Notes: generated by a model not told the origin, from the letters alone. A DNA stretch of 22,674 nucleotides from Bordetella parapertussis (GCA_945875935.1 CAMCNE010000032.1:1-22674); one strand, 5' to 3'. Numbered from the stretch's first letter, positions 13,049 to 21,937 are shown. A program made the numbers and translations.

Positions 13049-16000
13049 ACACGCCTGACACCGCACGCCAACGCGGCTGGCCGGGTGCGCTCGGCCGACT
13101 CGCGGGCGGCTTGCTGCTGGTGGGTGCGGCGATCGCCGGTGCCGGCTGGTGGGCTCTGTGCACCGAGGCCGGCAGCACCTGGCTGCTCACGCGCGCATCC
13201 ACGCTGGTGCCCATGGTCGAGGTGAGCGAGCCGCGCGGCGCGCTGCTGGGCGACTTCAGCGCGCGGCAGGTGCGGGTCAAGCTGTCGGACGACGGCAGCC
13301 GCGTGGTCATCGACGCGCTGAGCTGGCGCGGCCTGAAGGTGCGCCCGGGCGATGCGGCAGGCTTGTGGGTGCATCTGGGTTTTGCCGAACTGCGCGCCTC
13401 GCGCGTCGACGTGCAACTCGAGCCCTCGAAGACACCCACCAAGTCCACGCCGCCTGTCGACCTGGGCTTGCCGCTGCAGATCGATGTGGACGCGCTGCAG
13501 CTCGATGCGCTGCATGTGTCGAGTCTGGGCGATGAGCCGCTGCGCGAGCTGCGAGCGCGCTTGCAACTCGGTGCCGCCGGCGGCGCGCAGCACCGCGTGG
13601 AAGGCCTGCAGGTGGTTTGGCAGCAGTTGCAGGCGCGCGTCTCGGGTCGCATCGACACCCACGGCGCGATGGCGCTGCAAGCGCAGCTGGATCTGCTTCA
13701 AACACCCGCCCCCGTGCAAGGCGACACGGCCGCAGCAGCCGCGGCCTCGACACCGCCTTCGGCCGACGCGGCGCAGTCCATCGACCTGACGGGCTGGCAA
13801 GCCAGCCTGACGCTCGACGGCCCGCTGGCCGCACCCGAGTTGCGTGCCGAATTGCGCGAGACCGCCACCGACACGCGTGCCGCGTCGTCACTCGACGCCC
13901 AGGCGCAACTGCGGCCCTTCGCCGACTGGCCGCTGGCCGGGCTGCATCTCAACGCCCGCGAGCTCGACTTGTCGCGCCTGCACCGCCAGGCACCGGTGAC
14001 CTCGCTGAACCTTGAGGCCACGCTGCAAGGCGACGCGCTGGATCAGCCGATCACCGCCAGCATCGATCTGAGCAATGGCGCGGCCGGCCGCTGGAGCGAA
14101 GGCCGCGTGCCGCTGCGCTCGCTACAGGCCACGCTGCTCAGCCGCAGCGACGACCGCAGCACGCTCGAGCTGCAGCAGTTCAAGGCCGAGCTCGGCGACC
14201 GCGATCAAGCTGCGGGAGTGGTCCAAGGCCAAGGCGTGTGGAACGCGCTGCGCGCGAGCCTCGATCTCACTTTGGCCGCCGTGCAGCCCGAAAAGATCGA
14301 CGAGCGGGCACCGCCGCTACGCATCGACGGCCCGCTGTCGCTGGTGCTGCACAAGCCAATGGCGCCGCAAGCCGAGGCCGTCTCCACGACACCCAACGCC
14401 ACAGCGACCGATGCGGCGGCCAGCCCGTCCATGCAAGTCGACATCAAGCTGGACCTGCGCGGCGAGCTGCTGAGCGCATCGACGCCGACCAAGGCCAAGG
14501 CCAAGCCTCGTGCGGTGCCACAGGCGCTGCAGCTGCAGCTTGATGCCAGCGTGTCGGCATTGAGCATCGAGCTGCGCGAGGCACGTGCGCAGTCCCAAGG
14601 CGCCAGCGCTTCGCTGTCGGGCACGGCGCAGCGAAGCAGCCAAGCCGATCCCTGGCAGGCCAAGGGCCAGGGCGAGCTGATCGACTTCGATCCCCTGCCG
14701 TGGTGGCCGGGGCCTGAGGCCTCGCCTTGGCGGCGCGGGCCGCACCGGCTCAATGCCGACATGGCTTTTGATGTGCAGTTGCCTGAGGACGTGGCTGCCC
14801 AGCCCGGCGCGGTGCGCGGCCATGCGCAACTCACCGTCAAGCGCAGCGTGCTGGCGAACACGCCCATCGAGGCCAGCGTGGCGCTCAAGTCCTCCGATGA
14901 CCACCGCGTGGCTGTGCGCGTGGACGTGAACCTCGCGGGCAACCGGGTGCTGGGCGAGGGGCGCCTGGCCACCGACACAGGGGCTGCGGCCGGCCGCAAC
15001 GATCGCTGGGACCTGAGCCTGGATGCGCCGGTGCTCGAAGCCGTGTCGCCGCTGTGGCGGCTTGTGCAACCGGCGGCTGAACAAGGCTCGGCTGCGGCAG
15101 CGCTGTCGGGCGCCGTGCACGCCAGCGCACGCGTCGATGGGCGCTGGCCTGCGATGACGCTGCAAGGCGAGGCCAAGGCCAACGACCTGCGGGTGGATTC
15201 GATCACGCTGCAGCAGGCGCAGGCCCGTTGGCAAGTGGGCACGACCGAGTCGTCCGAGATCGACATTGAGGCCAGCGTGTCGCATCTGAAGCAGCTGCCA
15301 CCGGCTGAGCAGGCTGCGACGCCGAAGCGCAAGACGTCGGCCGCAGCGGCTGTCCCGCCAGCGCCCTCGCCTTCGATCGAGGCCGCGACGCTGCGCATCA
15401 CCGGCACCCTGGCCGAACACCGCATCGAGCTGCGTGCCGGCTCGAAAGTGCAGCCGCCGGCATGGACCGAGACGCTGCAGCCCGACATCGCCGCCCAGCC
15501 CGGCACGACGCTGCACCTGCTGTCACGCGGCGGGCTGTTCACCCATCAAGGTCAGCCGCTGGCCGGCTGGCGCGGCAGCGTGCAGCGGCTCGAGGTGAGC
15601 GGTGCGGGTGCGACAGACCGCAGCGCTGAGGGTGGCTTGCCGACGTGGCTGGCCTTGCAAGACATCGATGTGCAAGCGCGCTGGGCGGGCGGGCCGGCTG
15701 CGCTTACCGTGCAGCCGGGACAGGCCAGGCTGCTCGGTGCCACCGTGCGCTGGAGCCAACTGTCCTGGCTGGACGGCAGCGCGGGGCCAGGCGGCAAGCC
15801 GCCGCAGATCGATGTGCAAATGACGATCGATCCCATGCCGGTCGCGCCGGTGCTGAATCGGCTGCAGCCGAAGTTTGGCTGGGGTGGCGATCTGGCGATG
15901 AGCGGGCACGTCAACGTGCACAGCGAAGGCCAGCTGGTGGCTGACATCGTGCTCGAACGCAGCGGGGGCGATCTGACCGTGTCCGACGAAGTCTCGTCGC

Positions 16001-17460
16001 AGGCGCTGGGCCTCGAATACCTGCGCCTGGCCGTCAGCGCCAAAGACGGCGTGTGGACTTTTTCGCCCTACGTCAACGGCCGCACGCTCGGCGTGGTGGC
16101 CGGTGCCGTGGTGGTGCGCACCGACGCCGAGGCCCTGTGGCCCCTGCCCGAGGCCGGCATCGAAGGCGCGATGGAGCTCGATGTGGCCAACCTCGGCGCG
16201 TGGGGTGCGTGGGTGCCGACGGGCTGGCGCCTGAGCGGGCAGCTCAAGGCCAGCGCGCTGTTCGCGGGACAGTTCGGCACGCCGGCGGTCAATGGCCGGG
16301 TCAGCGGCCAGGGCTTGGGCGTGCGCAACTTTGTCGAGGGCGTCAACATCAGCGGTGGCGAGGTGGCCGTCTCGCTCAACGGCGAGCGCGCCGTCATCGA
16401 GACCTTCACCGCACGCGCCGGCACCGGCACGCTGGCCATCGAGGGCGGCGCCCAGTTCGGCGAACGCCCTGCGGCGCAGTTGCAGCTCAAGGCCGATCAC
16501 TTCACGCTGCTCGGCCGGGTGGATCGCCGCATCGTGACCAGCGGCGAGGCGGCGCTGAGCTTCGCAGGCGACGGCAGCAGCATCAAGGGCAACTTCACCA
16601 TCGACGAGGGCCTGATCGACTTCACGCACAGCGACGCGCCAACGCTGTCAGACGACGTGGTGGTGGTGCGCACGGTCGCCAAAAAGGTCAAGGCTGCCAG
16701 GCCAGCGGCAGACACCGACGCGACGGACACCGACGCACCGAGCGCGCCGGCCAAGGCCATGGCGCTCGACGTGGCGCTGGATCTGGGCAAAAAGCTGCAG
16801 TTGCGCGGACGCGGCCTGTCGACCCGACTCAATGGCCTGCTGGCCATCACCGCGCCAGGCGGGCGGCTCGCGGTCAACGGCGAGGTGAAGCTGGTGCGGG
16901 GCAAGTTCTCGGCCTACGGCCAGCAACTGGACATCGACCCGGGCAGCATCAACTTCGTCGGCCCGCCCGAGAACCCGCGCCTGAGCATCGAGGCCGTGCG
17001 CCCCAACACAGATGTGCGCGTGGGTGTGCGGGTCAGCGGCACGGCCATGAACCCGCGCGTGCGGCTGTTCTCCGAGCCCGAACTGCCCGAAGTCGACAAG
17101 CTGTCGTGGCTGGTGATGGGGCGTGCGAGCGACGGTCTGGGCCGCGGCGACACCGCCTTGCTGCAGGCCGCGGCGATGGCGCTGATCTCGGGAAAGGGCG
17201 ACGGCCAGGCCATGCAGCTTGTCAAGGCGGTCGGGCTGGATAATTTGAATGTCTCGCAGTCCACTGGCGAGGTCCAGGACACGGTGCTCTCGCTGGGCAA
17301 GAATTTGTCGCGGCACTGGTACGTGGGCTATGAACGCGGGCTCAATGCCACGGGCGGCAACTGGCAGCTGATCTACCGGGTGGCGCGCAGCTTCAACCTG
17401 CGCGCGCAATCGGGCGAGGACAACTCGGTCGATGCGATCTGGAGCTGGCGGTGGAACTGA
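13045..17460 (+). CDS. tamB: TamB, inner-membrane anchored translocation/assembly module subunit
   Basis: A 1471-residue AsmA/TamB-superfamily protein, somewhat longer than E. coli TamB. An N-terminal membrane anchor at about 18-38 (GGLLLVGAAIAGAGWWALC) is followed by a long periplasmic beta-rich region. The conserved C-terminal TamB/DUF490 domain follows, with FVGPPENPRLSIEAVRP, RVRLFSEPELPEVDKLSWL and a tryptophan-rich end (WSWRWN). It is thought to bridge the inner membrane and TamA. The start is taken as TTG at 13045, overlapping the tamA stop (TTGA) and preceded by GGGGA about nine bases away; no ATG or GTG fits nearby. Alanine/proline-rich inserts in the middle are probably disordered loops. 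Confidence 0.9.
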   Translation: MNTPDTARQRGWPGALGRLAGGLLLVGAAIAGAGWWALCTEAGSTWLLTRASTLVPMVEVSEPRGALLGDFSARQVRVKLSDDGSRVVIDALSWRGLKVRPGDAAGLWVHLGFAELRASRVDVQLEPSKTPTKSTPPVDLGLPLQIDVDALQLDALHVSSLGDEPLRELRARLQLGAAGGAQHRVEGLQVVWQQLQARVSGRIDTHGAMALQAQLDLLQTPAPVQGDTAAAAAASTPPSADAAQSIDLTGWQASLTLDGPLAAPELRAELRETATDTRAASSLDAQAQLRPFADWPLAGLHLNARELDLSRLHRQAPVTSLNLEATLQGDALDQPITASIDLSNGAAGRWSEGRVPLRSLQATLLSRSDDRSTLELQQFKAELGDRDQAAGVVQGQGVWNALRASLDLTLAAVQPEKIDERAPPLRIDGPLSLVLHKPMAPQAEAVSTTPNATATDAAASPSMQVDIKLDLRGELLSASTPTKAKAKPRAVPQALQLQLDASVSALSIELREARAQSQGASASLSGTAQRSSQADPWQAKGQGELIDFDPLPWWPGPEASPWRRGPHRLNADMAFDVQLPEDVAAQPGAVRGHAQLTVKRSVLANTPIEASVALKSSDDHRVAVRVDVNLAGNRVLGEGRLATDTGAAAGRNDRWDLSLDAPVLEAVSPLWRLVQPAAEQGSAAAALSGAVHASARVDGRWPAMTLQGEAKANDLRVDSITLQQAQARWQVGTTESSEIDIEASVSHLKQLPPAEQAATPKRKTSAAAAVPPAPSPSIEAATLRITGTLAEHRIELRAGSKVQPPAWTETLQPDIAAQPGTTLHLLSRGGLFTHQGQPLAGWRGSVQRLEVSGAGATDRSAEGGLPTWLALQDIDVQARWAGGPAALTVQPGQARLLGATVRWSQLSWLDGSAGPGGKPPQIDVQMTIDPMPVAPVLNRLQPKFGWGGDLAMSGHVNVHSEGQLVADIVLERSGGDLTVSDEVSSQALGLEYLRLAVSAKDGVWTFSPYVNGRTLGVVAGAVVVRTDAEALWPLPEAGIEGAMELDVANLGAWGAWVPTGWRLSGQLKASALFAGQFGTPAVNGRVSGQGLGVRNFVEGVNISGGEVAVSLNGERAVIETFTARAGTGTLAIEGGAQFGERPAAQLQLKADHFTLLGRVDRRIVTSGEAALSFAGDGSSIKGNFTIDEGLIDFTHSDAPTLSDDVVVVRTVAKKVKAARPAADTDATDTDAPSAPAKAMALDVALDLGKKLQLRGRGLSTRLNGLLAITAPGGRLAVNGEVKLVRGKFSAYGQQLDIDPGSINFVGPPENPRLSIEAVRPNTDVRVGVRVSGTAMNPRVRLFSEPELPEVDKLSWLVMGRASDGLGRGDTALLQAAAMALISGKGDGQAMQLVKAVGLDNLNVSQSTGEVQDTVLSLGKNLSRHWYVGYERGLNATGGNWQLIYRVARSFNLRAQSGEDNSVDAIWSWRWN

Positions 17461-17522
17461 TGTGCCGCTGTGCACCGCACGCGGCTGCGCGCCTTGTCAC
17501 CCTCAAACGCTAGGCTCAAGCC

Positions 17523-18659
17523 ATGAACGAACCTGACCACTCCGCTCACTCACTCGCGCCGGTGCCTGATACGCCGGCAGACCGTCCACGCGTCGATCTG
17601 CCGCGCATCACGCTGGGCGTGTTGTGCATCGGCGGCCTGCTCATCTCCGCGTTCTGGGTGCTGAGCCCCTTCATCGGAGCGACCATCTGGGCGGCCATGA
17701 TCGTGGTGGCCACCTGGCCGCTGATGCGCCAATTGCAATCCAGACTCTGGGATCGGCGTGGTGCCGCGGTGGCGGTGATGACGCTGGCCTTGCTGGTGCT
17801 GTTCGTGCTGCCGGTGACGATGGTCGTGATCGCGCTGGTGCAAAACGCCGAAGAGATCAGTGCGGCAGCCAAACAGATCTCACAGCTGCAAGTGCCACCG
17901 GCGCCCGCATGGCTGACGGGGCTGCCGCTGGTGGGCCCAAAGATCAGCGAGTTCTGGCAGACCAGCGTGGCCGGTGGGGCGGCCGTGCTGTGGCCGCATC
18001 TGCAGCCCTATGCCGGAATGGCCACCGGCTGGCTGCTCAAGCAAGTCGGCGGCGTGGGTTTTCTGCTCGCCCAGGGCTTGCTGGTCGTGGCCCTGGCAGC
18101 CGTGATGTACGCCCAAGGAGAAATCGCCGCCCGCGGCTTGCTGCGCTTTGGCCGGCGGCTGGCGGGCACTTATGGCGAGAGCACCGTGGTGCTGGTGGGT
18201 CAGGCGATTCGCGGCGTGGCGCTGGGCGTGGGCGTGACGGCGGTGGTGCAGTCGGTGCTGGGCGGCATCGCACTGGCAATCGCCGGTGTGCCCTATGCGG
18301 GCTTGCTCACCGGGGTCATGCTGGTGCTGTGCCTGGCACAGGTGGGGCCCATGCTGGTCATGGTGCCGGCCGTGGTGTGGATGTACTCGAGCGGCGCCGA
18401 TGGCTGGGGCACCTTTCTCGTGGTGATGACGGTGGTGGTGGGCACGCTCGACAACTTCCTGCGGCCCATCCTCATCCGCATGGGCGCCGACCTGCCACTG
18501 CTGCTCATCCTCACCGGCGTGATCGGCGGTCTGCTCACGCTCGGGCTGATCGGCATCTTCGTCGGGCCGGTGCTGCTGGCGGTGGTCTACACGCTGCTCA
18601 GCGCCTGGGTGCGCGATGGCGAGACGGCTGACGCGTCACAACCCGACCCCACGCAATAA
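17523..18659 (+). CDS. ydiK: AI-2E family (PerM/YdiK-type) membrane protein
   Basis: A 378-residue polytopic inner-membrane protein of the AI-2E transporter family, closest in layout to E. coli YdiK (about 370 residues). It has about eight membrane helices, with pairs near 30-70 and 80-105, a soluble loop at about 108-160, and further helices from about 165 to 365. The C-terminal family signature is LDNFLRPILIRMGADLPLLL, then GVIGGLLTLGLIGIFVGPVLLAV. Some family members export autoinducer-2 or act as sodium/proton antiporters; substrate cannot be assigned here. It starts 62 bp after tamB. No strong Shine-Dalgarno or clear promoter is visible, so it may be read through from the tam operon. Confidence 0.88.
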   Translation: MNEPDHSAHSLAPVPDTPADRPRVDLPRITLGVLCIGGLLISAFWVLSPFIGATIWAAMIVVATWPLMRQLQSRLWDRRGAAVAVMTLALLVLFVLPVTMVVIALVQNAEEISAAAKQISQLQVPPAPAWLTGLPLVGPKISEFWQTSVAGGAAVLWPHLQPYAGMATGWLLKQVGGVGFLLAQGLLVVALAAVMYAQGEIAARGLLRFGRRLAGTYGESTVVLVGQAIRGVALGVGVTAVVQSVLGGIALAIAGVPYAGLLTGVMLVLCLAQVGPMLVMVPAVVWMYSSGADGWGTFLVVMTVVVGTLDNFLRPILIRMGADLPLLLILTGVIGGLLTLGLIGIFVGPVLLAVVYTLLSAWVRDGETADASQPDPTQ

Positions 18660-18662
18660 CAC

Positions 18663-18701
18663 CCGGGCTGGCGTCTTCAGATGGCGATAGCATCGGCCCG
18701 G
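18663..18701 (+). terminator. Weak hairpin after the YdiK-like gene
   Basis: CCGGGC (18663-18668) pairs with GCCCGG (18696-18701) around a 27-base loop that holds a small GATG/CATC stem. It is followed only by CTTTACC, so termination would be poor. It could equally be a chance structure. Confidence 0.25.
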
Positions 18702-18739
18702 CTTTACCTGCCCCCTCAAACCCCTTGAAAGGCTCACCC

Positions 18740-19378
18740 ATGAACCATCTGTCACGTGTCATCCTGGCCGGCGCCATCGCGCTGTCGTTGTCCCCCATGG
18801 TCTCGGCGCAAAGCGCTGAGGCCGTCGCCGTGGCTGCTTCGGCACCCGGCATGCGCGGCGGCGCTGCGGAAATCGAGATCCGCGCCCGCGTGGTCGAGAT
18901 CGACAAGGCTGACCGCACGGTCACGCTGCGTGGCCCCAAGGGCAACATCGTGACGGTCGATGTGCCGCCGAGCGTCAAGAATTTCGCCCAGATGAGCGTC
19001 GGTGACGACGTGGTGGTTCGCCACCTGGAGGCCGTGGTGGCCGTGCTCGAGCCGGTGGCCAAGCGCACCGGCATCCGCGAGCGCATCGAGACCACCGAGG
19101 TCGCCAAGGCACCTGCAGGCGGCATGCCGGGCTACGCCGAGATGCGCACGGTGGAAGTGCTGGCCATCATCCAGTCGATCAACCAGAAGAAGAACCAGGT
19201 CACCCTGCGCGGTGCCAAGCGCACCGTCACCGTGAACGTGCCTGCCAGCGTGGACATCAAGAAGCTCAAGGTGGACGACGAAGTCCGCGTGGTCTTCACC
19301 GAGGCCACTGTGATCAGCGTGCAGCACACAGACGCAACGGCAGCACCAGCGCCAGCGGCTGCAGCCTCCAAGCCCTGA
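18740..19378 (+). CDS. Exported protein of unknown function with two repeated beta domains
   Basis: A 212-residue predicted periplasmic protein that I do not recognise as a named family. A signal peptide ends near MVSA-QS (residues 20-25). The mature part holds two copies of a similar unit. Residues 47-104 include VTLRGPKGNIVTVDVPPSV, then MSVGDDVVVR. Residues 136-195 include VTLRGAKRTVTVNVPASV, then LKVDDEVRVV. Alternating hydrophobic residues and the 'VGD-V-V' turn suggest small OB- or S1-like beta barrels. The tail is Ala/Pro-rich. GAAAGG lies seven bases before the ATG. A strong terminator follows, so it ends a transcription unit. A cell-envelope role is likely from export alone; nothing more specific is supported. 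Confidence 0.85.
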   Translation: MNHLSRVILAGAIALSLSPMVSAQSAEAVAVAASAPGMRGGAAEIEIRARVVEIDKADRTVTLRGPKGNIVTVDVPPSVKNFAQMSVGDDVVVRHLEAVVAVLEPVAKRTGIRERIETTEVAKAPAGGMPGYAEMRTVEVLAIIQSINQKKNQVTLRGAKRTVTVNVPASVDIKKLKVDDEVRVVFTEATVISVQHTDATAAPAPAAAASKP

Positions 19379-19385
19379 GGACGCA

Positions 19386-19409
19386 GGCTCCCGCCCTTCG
19401 GTGGGAGCC
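19386..19409 (+). other. Stable hairpin in the 3' region of the exported-protein gene
   Basis: GGCTCCCGCC (19386-19395) pairs with GGTGGGAGCC (19400-19409), ten pairs with one G-T, around a CTTC loop, just after the stop codon. There is no T-run, so it is not itself a classic terminator. It may protect the 3' end of the message ahead of the true terminator 50 bases on. Confidence 0.55.
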
Positions 19410-19460
19410 GACTCAGGCACTTCTCGGGTGAAGTCCATGCACGCCAGGTGGTTCACCCGC

Positions 19461-19500
19461 AGGCCCGCAAAGGCACAGCCGATGCGGGCCTTTTTGTTTT
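19461..19500 (+). terminator. Rho-independent terminator
   Basis: AGGCCCGCA (19461-19469) is the exact complement of TGCGGGCCT (19483-19491), with a 13-base loop, and runs into TTTTTGTTTT. It closes the transcription unit that ends with the exported two-domain protein. The next gene, 44 bases on, must therefore have its own promoter or depend on read-through. Confidence 0.9.
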
Positions 19501-19544
19501 CGGCTGGCCAACGCCCATTAAGCCGCTGAACGCAGCTTCAAGCC

Positions 19545-21317
19545 ATGCCAACGAACAGCCTCAGAGCACCGCCACCCGCGCCAGCGCCACTACCCCCGCT
19601 GGTCAGGGCCAAATTGACTGAGGCGATTCGGCTGCATCAAACCGGACAGCTCAAGGAGGCCGCAGCCGCCTATGCGTTTGTCTTGCAGATGCAGCCGCGG
19701 CAATTCGATGCGCTGCATCGGCTGGGCATCGTGTGCATTCAGCAAAACAACCCTCAGCGCGCCATCGAGCTGCTGCGCAAGGCGCTGAAGGTCAACCCCG
19801 ACTCAGCCCACGCGCACTCCAACCTTGGCAATGCACTGCTGGCATCACGGCAGGCCGATGCGGCAGTGGCGAGTTTCGACCGCGCCATCGCCATCGCGCC
19901 GGACTTTGCCGAGGCCCATGTCAACCGGGGCGACGCCTTGCGGCGCCTGCGTCAGTTCGAGGCCGCCGTGGCCAGCTTCAAGCAAGCCATCGCGCTGCAG
20001 CCCGGCTTGATGCAGGCCTATGCCAACTGGGGCAAGACGCTCGAAGACCTGGGCCAGAGCGACCAGGCCGTGGCCGTCTTCGACCAGGCCATCGCCATCA
20101 GCCCGGACTCGGCCGCGGCCTTCTACAACCGCGGCAATGCGCTCAAAGCCAACCATCAGAGCGATGCCGCGCTGGCAAGCTACGACCAGGCGATAGGCCT
20201 GAACCCGGCCTATGCCGAGGCTTGGTACAACAAGGGCGTGGTGCTGCAAGAGCGCAACCAGATCGATCAGGCCATCGCCCACTATCGCCGCGCGATAGAG
20301 ATCAACCCCGACTACGCACTGGCCCACTGGAATCTGGCCACGGTGCTGCTGACGGGCAACGACCATGAGCGCGGCTGGCAAGAGTTCGAGTGGCGCTGGC
20401 GCAGCGACAACAACTCGCTCGTGCACAACCGAAGGGGTCTGCAGCAGCCGGGCTGGCTGGGACGCGAGGCACTGGCGGGCAAGACCATCCTGCTGCAAAA
20501 CGAACAGGGCCTGGGTGACACGCTGCAGTTCTGTCGCTATGCGAAGTTGGTATCCGACTTGGGCGCACGGGTGATCCTTGAGGTGCAGGCGCCGCTGCTC
20601 AAAGTGCTGCGCGATCTGGAGGGCGTCGATCAGTTGCTGCCCGACACCGCCAAGAAGATTCCCGAGGTGGACTTTCACTGCTCGCTGATGAGCCTGCCGC
20701 TGGCGCTGGGCACCACGCTCGAGACCATTCCGAATCAGGTGCCCTACATCTTCAGCGAGCCGCAAAAGGCAGACGCCTGGCGCGACAGGCTCGGGCCGAC
20801 GTCACAACTGCGCGTGGGTCTGGTCTGGTCTGGCGGACACCGGCCCCACCTGCCCGAACTCAAGGCGGTCAATGAGCGCCGCAACATCGCGCTGCAAAAG
20901 CTCGCCCCGCTGCGCATGGACGGCGTCACCTTCTACAGCCTGCAAAAAGGCCAGCCCGCCGAAGCCGAACTGCCCGCATTGATTCAAGCCGGCTGGAGCG
21001 GCCCGCCCATCATCGATCTCACCGCAGAGCTGCAGGATTTTTCGGACACCGCCGCGCTCATCGAGCACCTCGATCTGGTGATCTCTGTGGACACCTCGAC
21101 CGCCCACCTCGCAGGCGCCATGGGCAAGCCGGTGTGGGTGCTCAACCGCTTCGACACCTGCTGGCGCTGGATGCTCGAGCGCGATGACAGCCCTTGGTAT
21201 CCCACGCTCAAGCTGTACCGCCAGACCACGCCAGGCGATTGGGACAGCGTGGTCGAGAGGGTTCGCGATGACCTGATCGGGCTGGTTCACGAAAGGCGGC
21301 CAAGCGCAGAGAGCTGA
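19545..21317 (+). CDS. TPR-repeat protein fused to a glycosyltransferase-like domain
   Basis: A 590-residue protein. A short proline-rich N-terminus is followed by about seven tetratricopeptide repeats (roughly 20-275), each with the usual pattern such as AHSNLGNALLASRQADAAVASFDRAIAIAP. The C-terminal part (about 300-580) resembles GT9/heptosyltransferase-type or O-GlcNAc-transferase-like domains. It has NEQGLGDTLQFCRYA near 320, VGLVWSGG, and VDTSTAHLAGAMGKPVWVL near 515 as the likely sugar-nucleotide site. Such fusions are often implicated in protein or surface-polymer glycosylation; acceptor and donor are unknown. There is no convincing Shine-Dalgarno before the ATG. It converges with the brnA gene downstream. 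Confidence 0.88.
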   Translation: MPTNSLRAPPPAPAPLPPLVRAKLTEAIRLHQTGQLKEAAAAYAFVLQMQPRQFDALHRLGIVCIQQNNPQRAIELLRKALKVNPDSAHAHSNLGNALLASRQADAAVASFDRAIAIAPDFAEAHVNRGDALRRLRQFEAAVASFKQAIALQPGLMQAYANWGKTLEDLGQSDQAVAVFDQAIAISPDSAAAFYNRGNALKANHQSDAALASYDQAIGLNPAYAEAWYNKGVVLQERNQIDQAIAHYRRAIEINPDYALAHWNLATVLLTGNDHERGWQEFEWRWRSDNNSLVHNRRGLQQPGWLGREALAGKTILLQNEQGLGDTLQFCRYAKLVSDLGARVILEVQAPLLKVLRDLEGVDQLLPDTAKKIPEVDFHCSLMSLPLALGTTLETIPNQVPYIFSEPQKADAWRDRLGPTSQLRVGLVWSGGHRPHLPELKAVNERRNIALQKLAPLRMDGVTFYSLQKGQPAEAELPALIQAGWSGPPIIDLTAELQDFSDTAALIEHLDLVISVDTSTAHLAGAMGKPVWVLNRFDTCWRWMLERDDSPWYPTLKLYRQTTPGDWDSVVERVRDDLIGLVHERRPSAES

Positions 21318-21399
21318 TTGCAGCGTGGTCGTCGGTGGCGCGAGCTTGGCCTTGGCACCTGCGGGGGCGAGGCCTTCAGGTCACGGCGTGAGCAAGGCT

Positions 21400-21675
21400 T
21401 CAGGCCGCCGGCTTGTGCTGGCTGAGCCAGTCTTGCAAGGCGGCATCGACCCGCGTTTGCCAACCGTCACCGGTGGCGCGAAACGTCTCCACGACGTCAC
21501 GCGAAAGCCGGATCGTGATGCGCTCTTTGGTGGGGGCTTTCTGCTCGCCGCGCTGTCCCACCTTGCGCCGCAACGAGGCAGGAAGCGTTGTGATGCCGCG
21601 CATGGCCTTGATGTCCTTCGAGCCGAGCTCGCGGACCTCGCCTGTTGAATCAGTCAGTGGGTTGGGCTTGTTCAT
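21400..21675 (-). CDS. brnA: BrnA-type antitoxin
   Basis: A 91-residue antitoxin. The C-terminal part (KERITIRLSRDVVETFRATG, then GWQTRVDAALQDWL) is the BrnA ribbon-helix-helix-like DNA-binding and dimerisation module. The N-terminal part should wrap and neutralise BrnT. The ATG at 21675 lies inside the end of brnT (26-bp overlap), the standard toxin-first brnTA order, with GAGAGG upstream. The open frame continues further upstream, but that part is only the other frame of brnT. The BrnA-BrnT complex normally represses its own promoter. Confidence 0.9.
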   Translation of the reverse strand: MNKPNPLTDSTGEVRELGSKDIKAMRGITTLPASLRRKVGQRGEQKAPTKERITIRLSRDVVETFRATGDGWQTRVDAALQDWLSQHKPAA

Positions 21676-21928
21676 AGCGCTTGACCTCTCTGGCGTTTGC
21701 CTTGCGAAAACTGATGACCCGAATGCCTGTATTCCCTTCCGTGAAGCACAGCACGTGCACCCGGTCACCGAGCAGACCGATGCCGACGTAGCGCAGTTCG
21801 CCGTAGTCCTCCCGGCCGTCCACGGCGAAGAGCGCACCTTCAAAGTCAAAGTCTGCGACCTGATCAAAACTGAGCCCGCGCTCCCGGATGTTTCTGGCGT
21901 TCTTTGCGGCGTCGTATTCAATCTGCAC
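21650..21928 (-). CDS. brnT: BrnT family ribonuclease toxin
   Basis: A 92-residue type II toxin of the BrnT family, a RelE-fold ribonuclease that slows translation when free. Family features visible are EYDAAKNARNIRERGLSFD near the N-terminus, then GELRYVGIG, VHVLCFTEG and IRVISFRKANAREVKRYE. The start is GTG (21926-21928), giving MQIEYDAAKN, the usual family beginning. It overlaps brnA by 26 bp, so the two genes are translationally linked. It lies 125 bp downstream of the eutC end on the same strand, with a small inverted repeat just in front that could be its operator. Nothing suggests it is inactivated. Confidence 0.92.
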   Translation of the reverse strand: MQIEYDAAKNARNIRERGLSFDQVADFDFEGALFAVDGREDYGELRYVGIGLLGDRVHVLCFTEGNTGIRVISFRKANAREVKRYEQAQPTD

Positions 21929-21937
21929 GAACTTGAG

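Noticed and set aside
14205..15542. Long minus-strand frames opposite tamB
   Set aside because: Complement of a long GC-rich gene. No domain, start context or neighbour supports them.
17461..17522. Promoter for the YdiK-like gene (TTGTCA with TAGGCT)
   Set aside because: The spacing is only 11 bases, too short for a sigma-70 promoter.
21318..21399. Terminator between the converging TPR and brnA genes
   Set aside because: GGCCTTG/CGAGGCC can pair, but the loop is GC-rich and no T-run follows. Not convincing.
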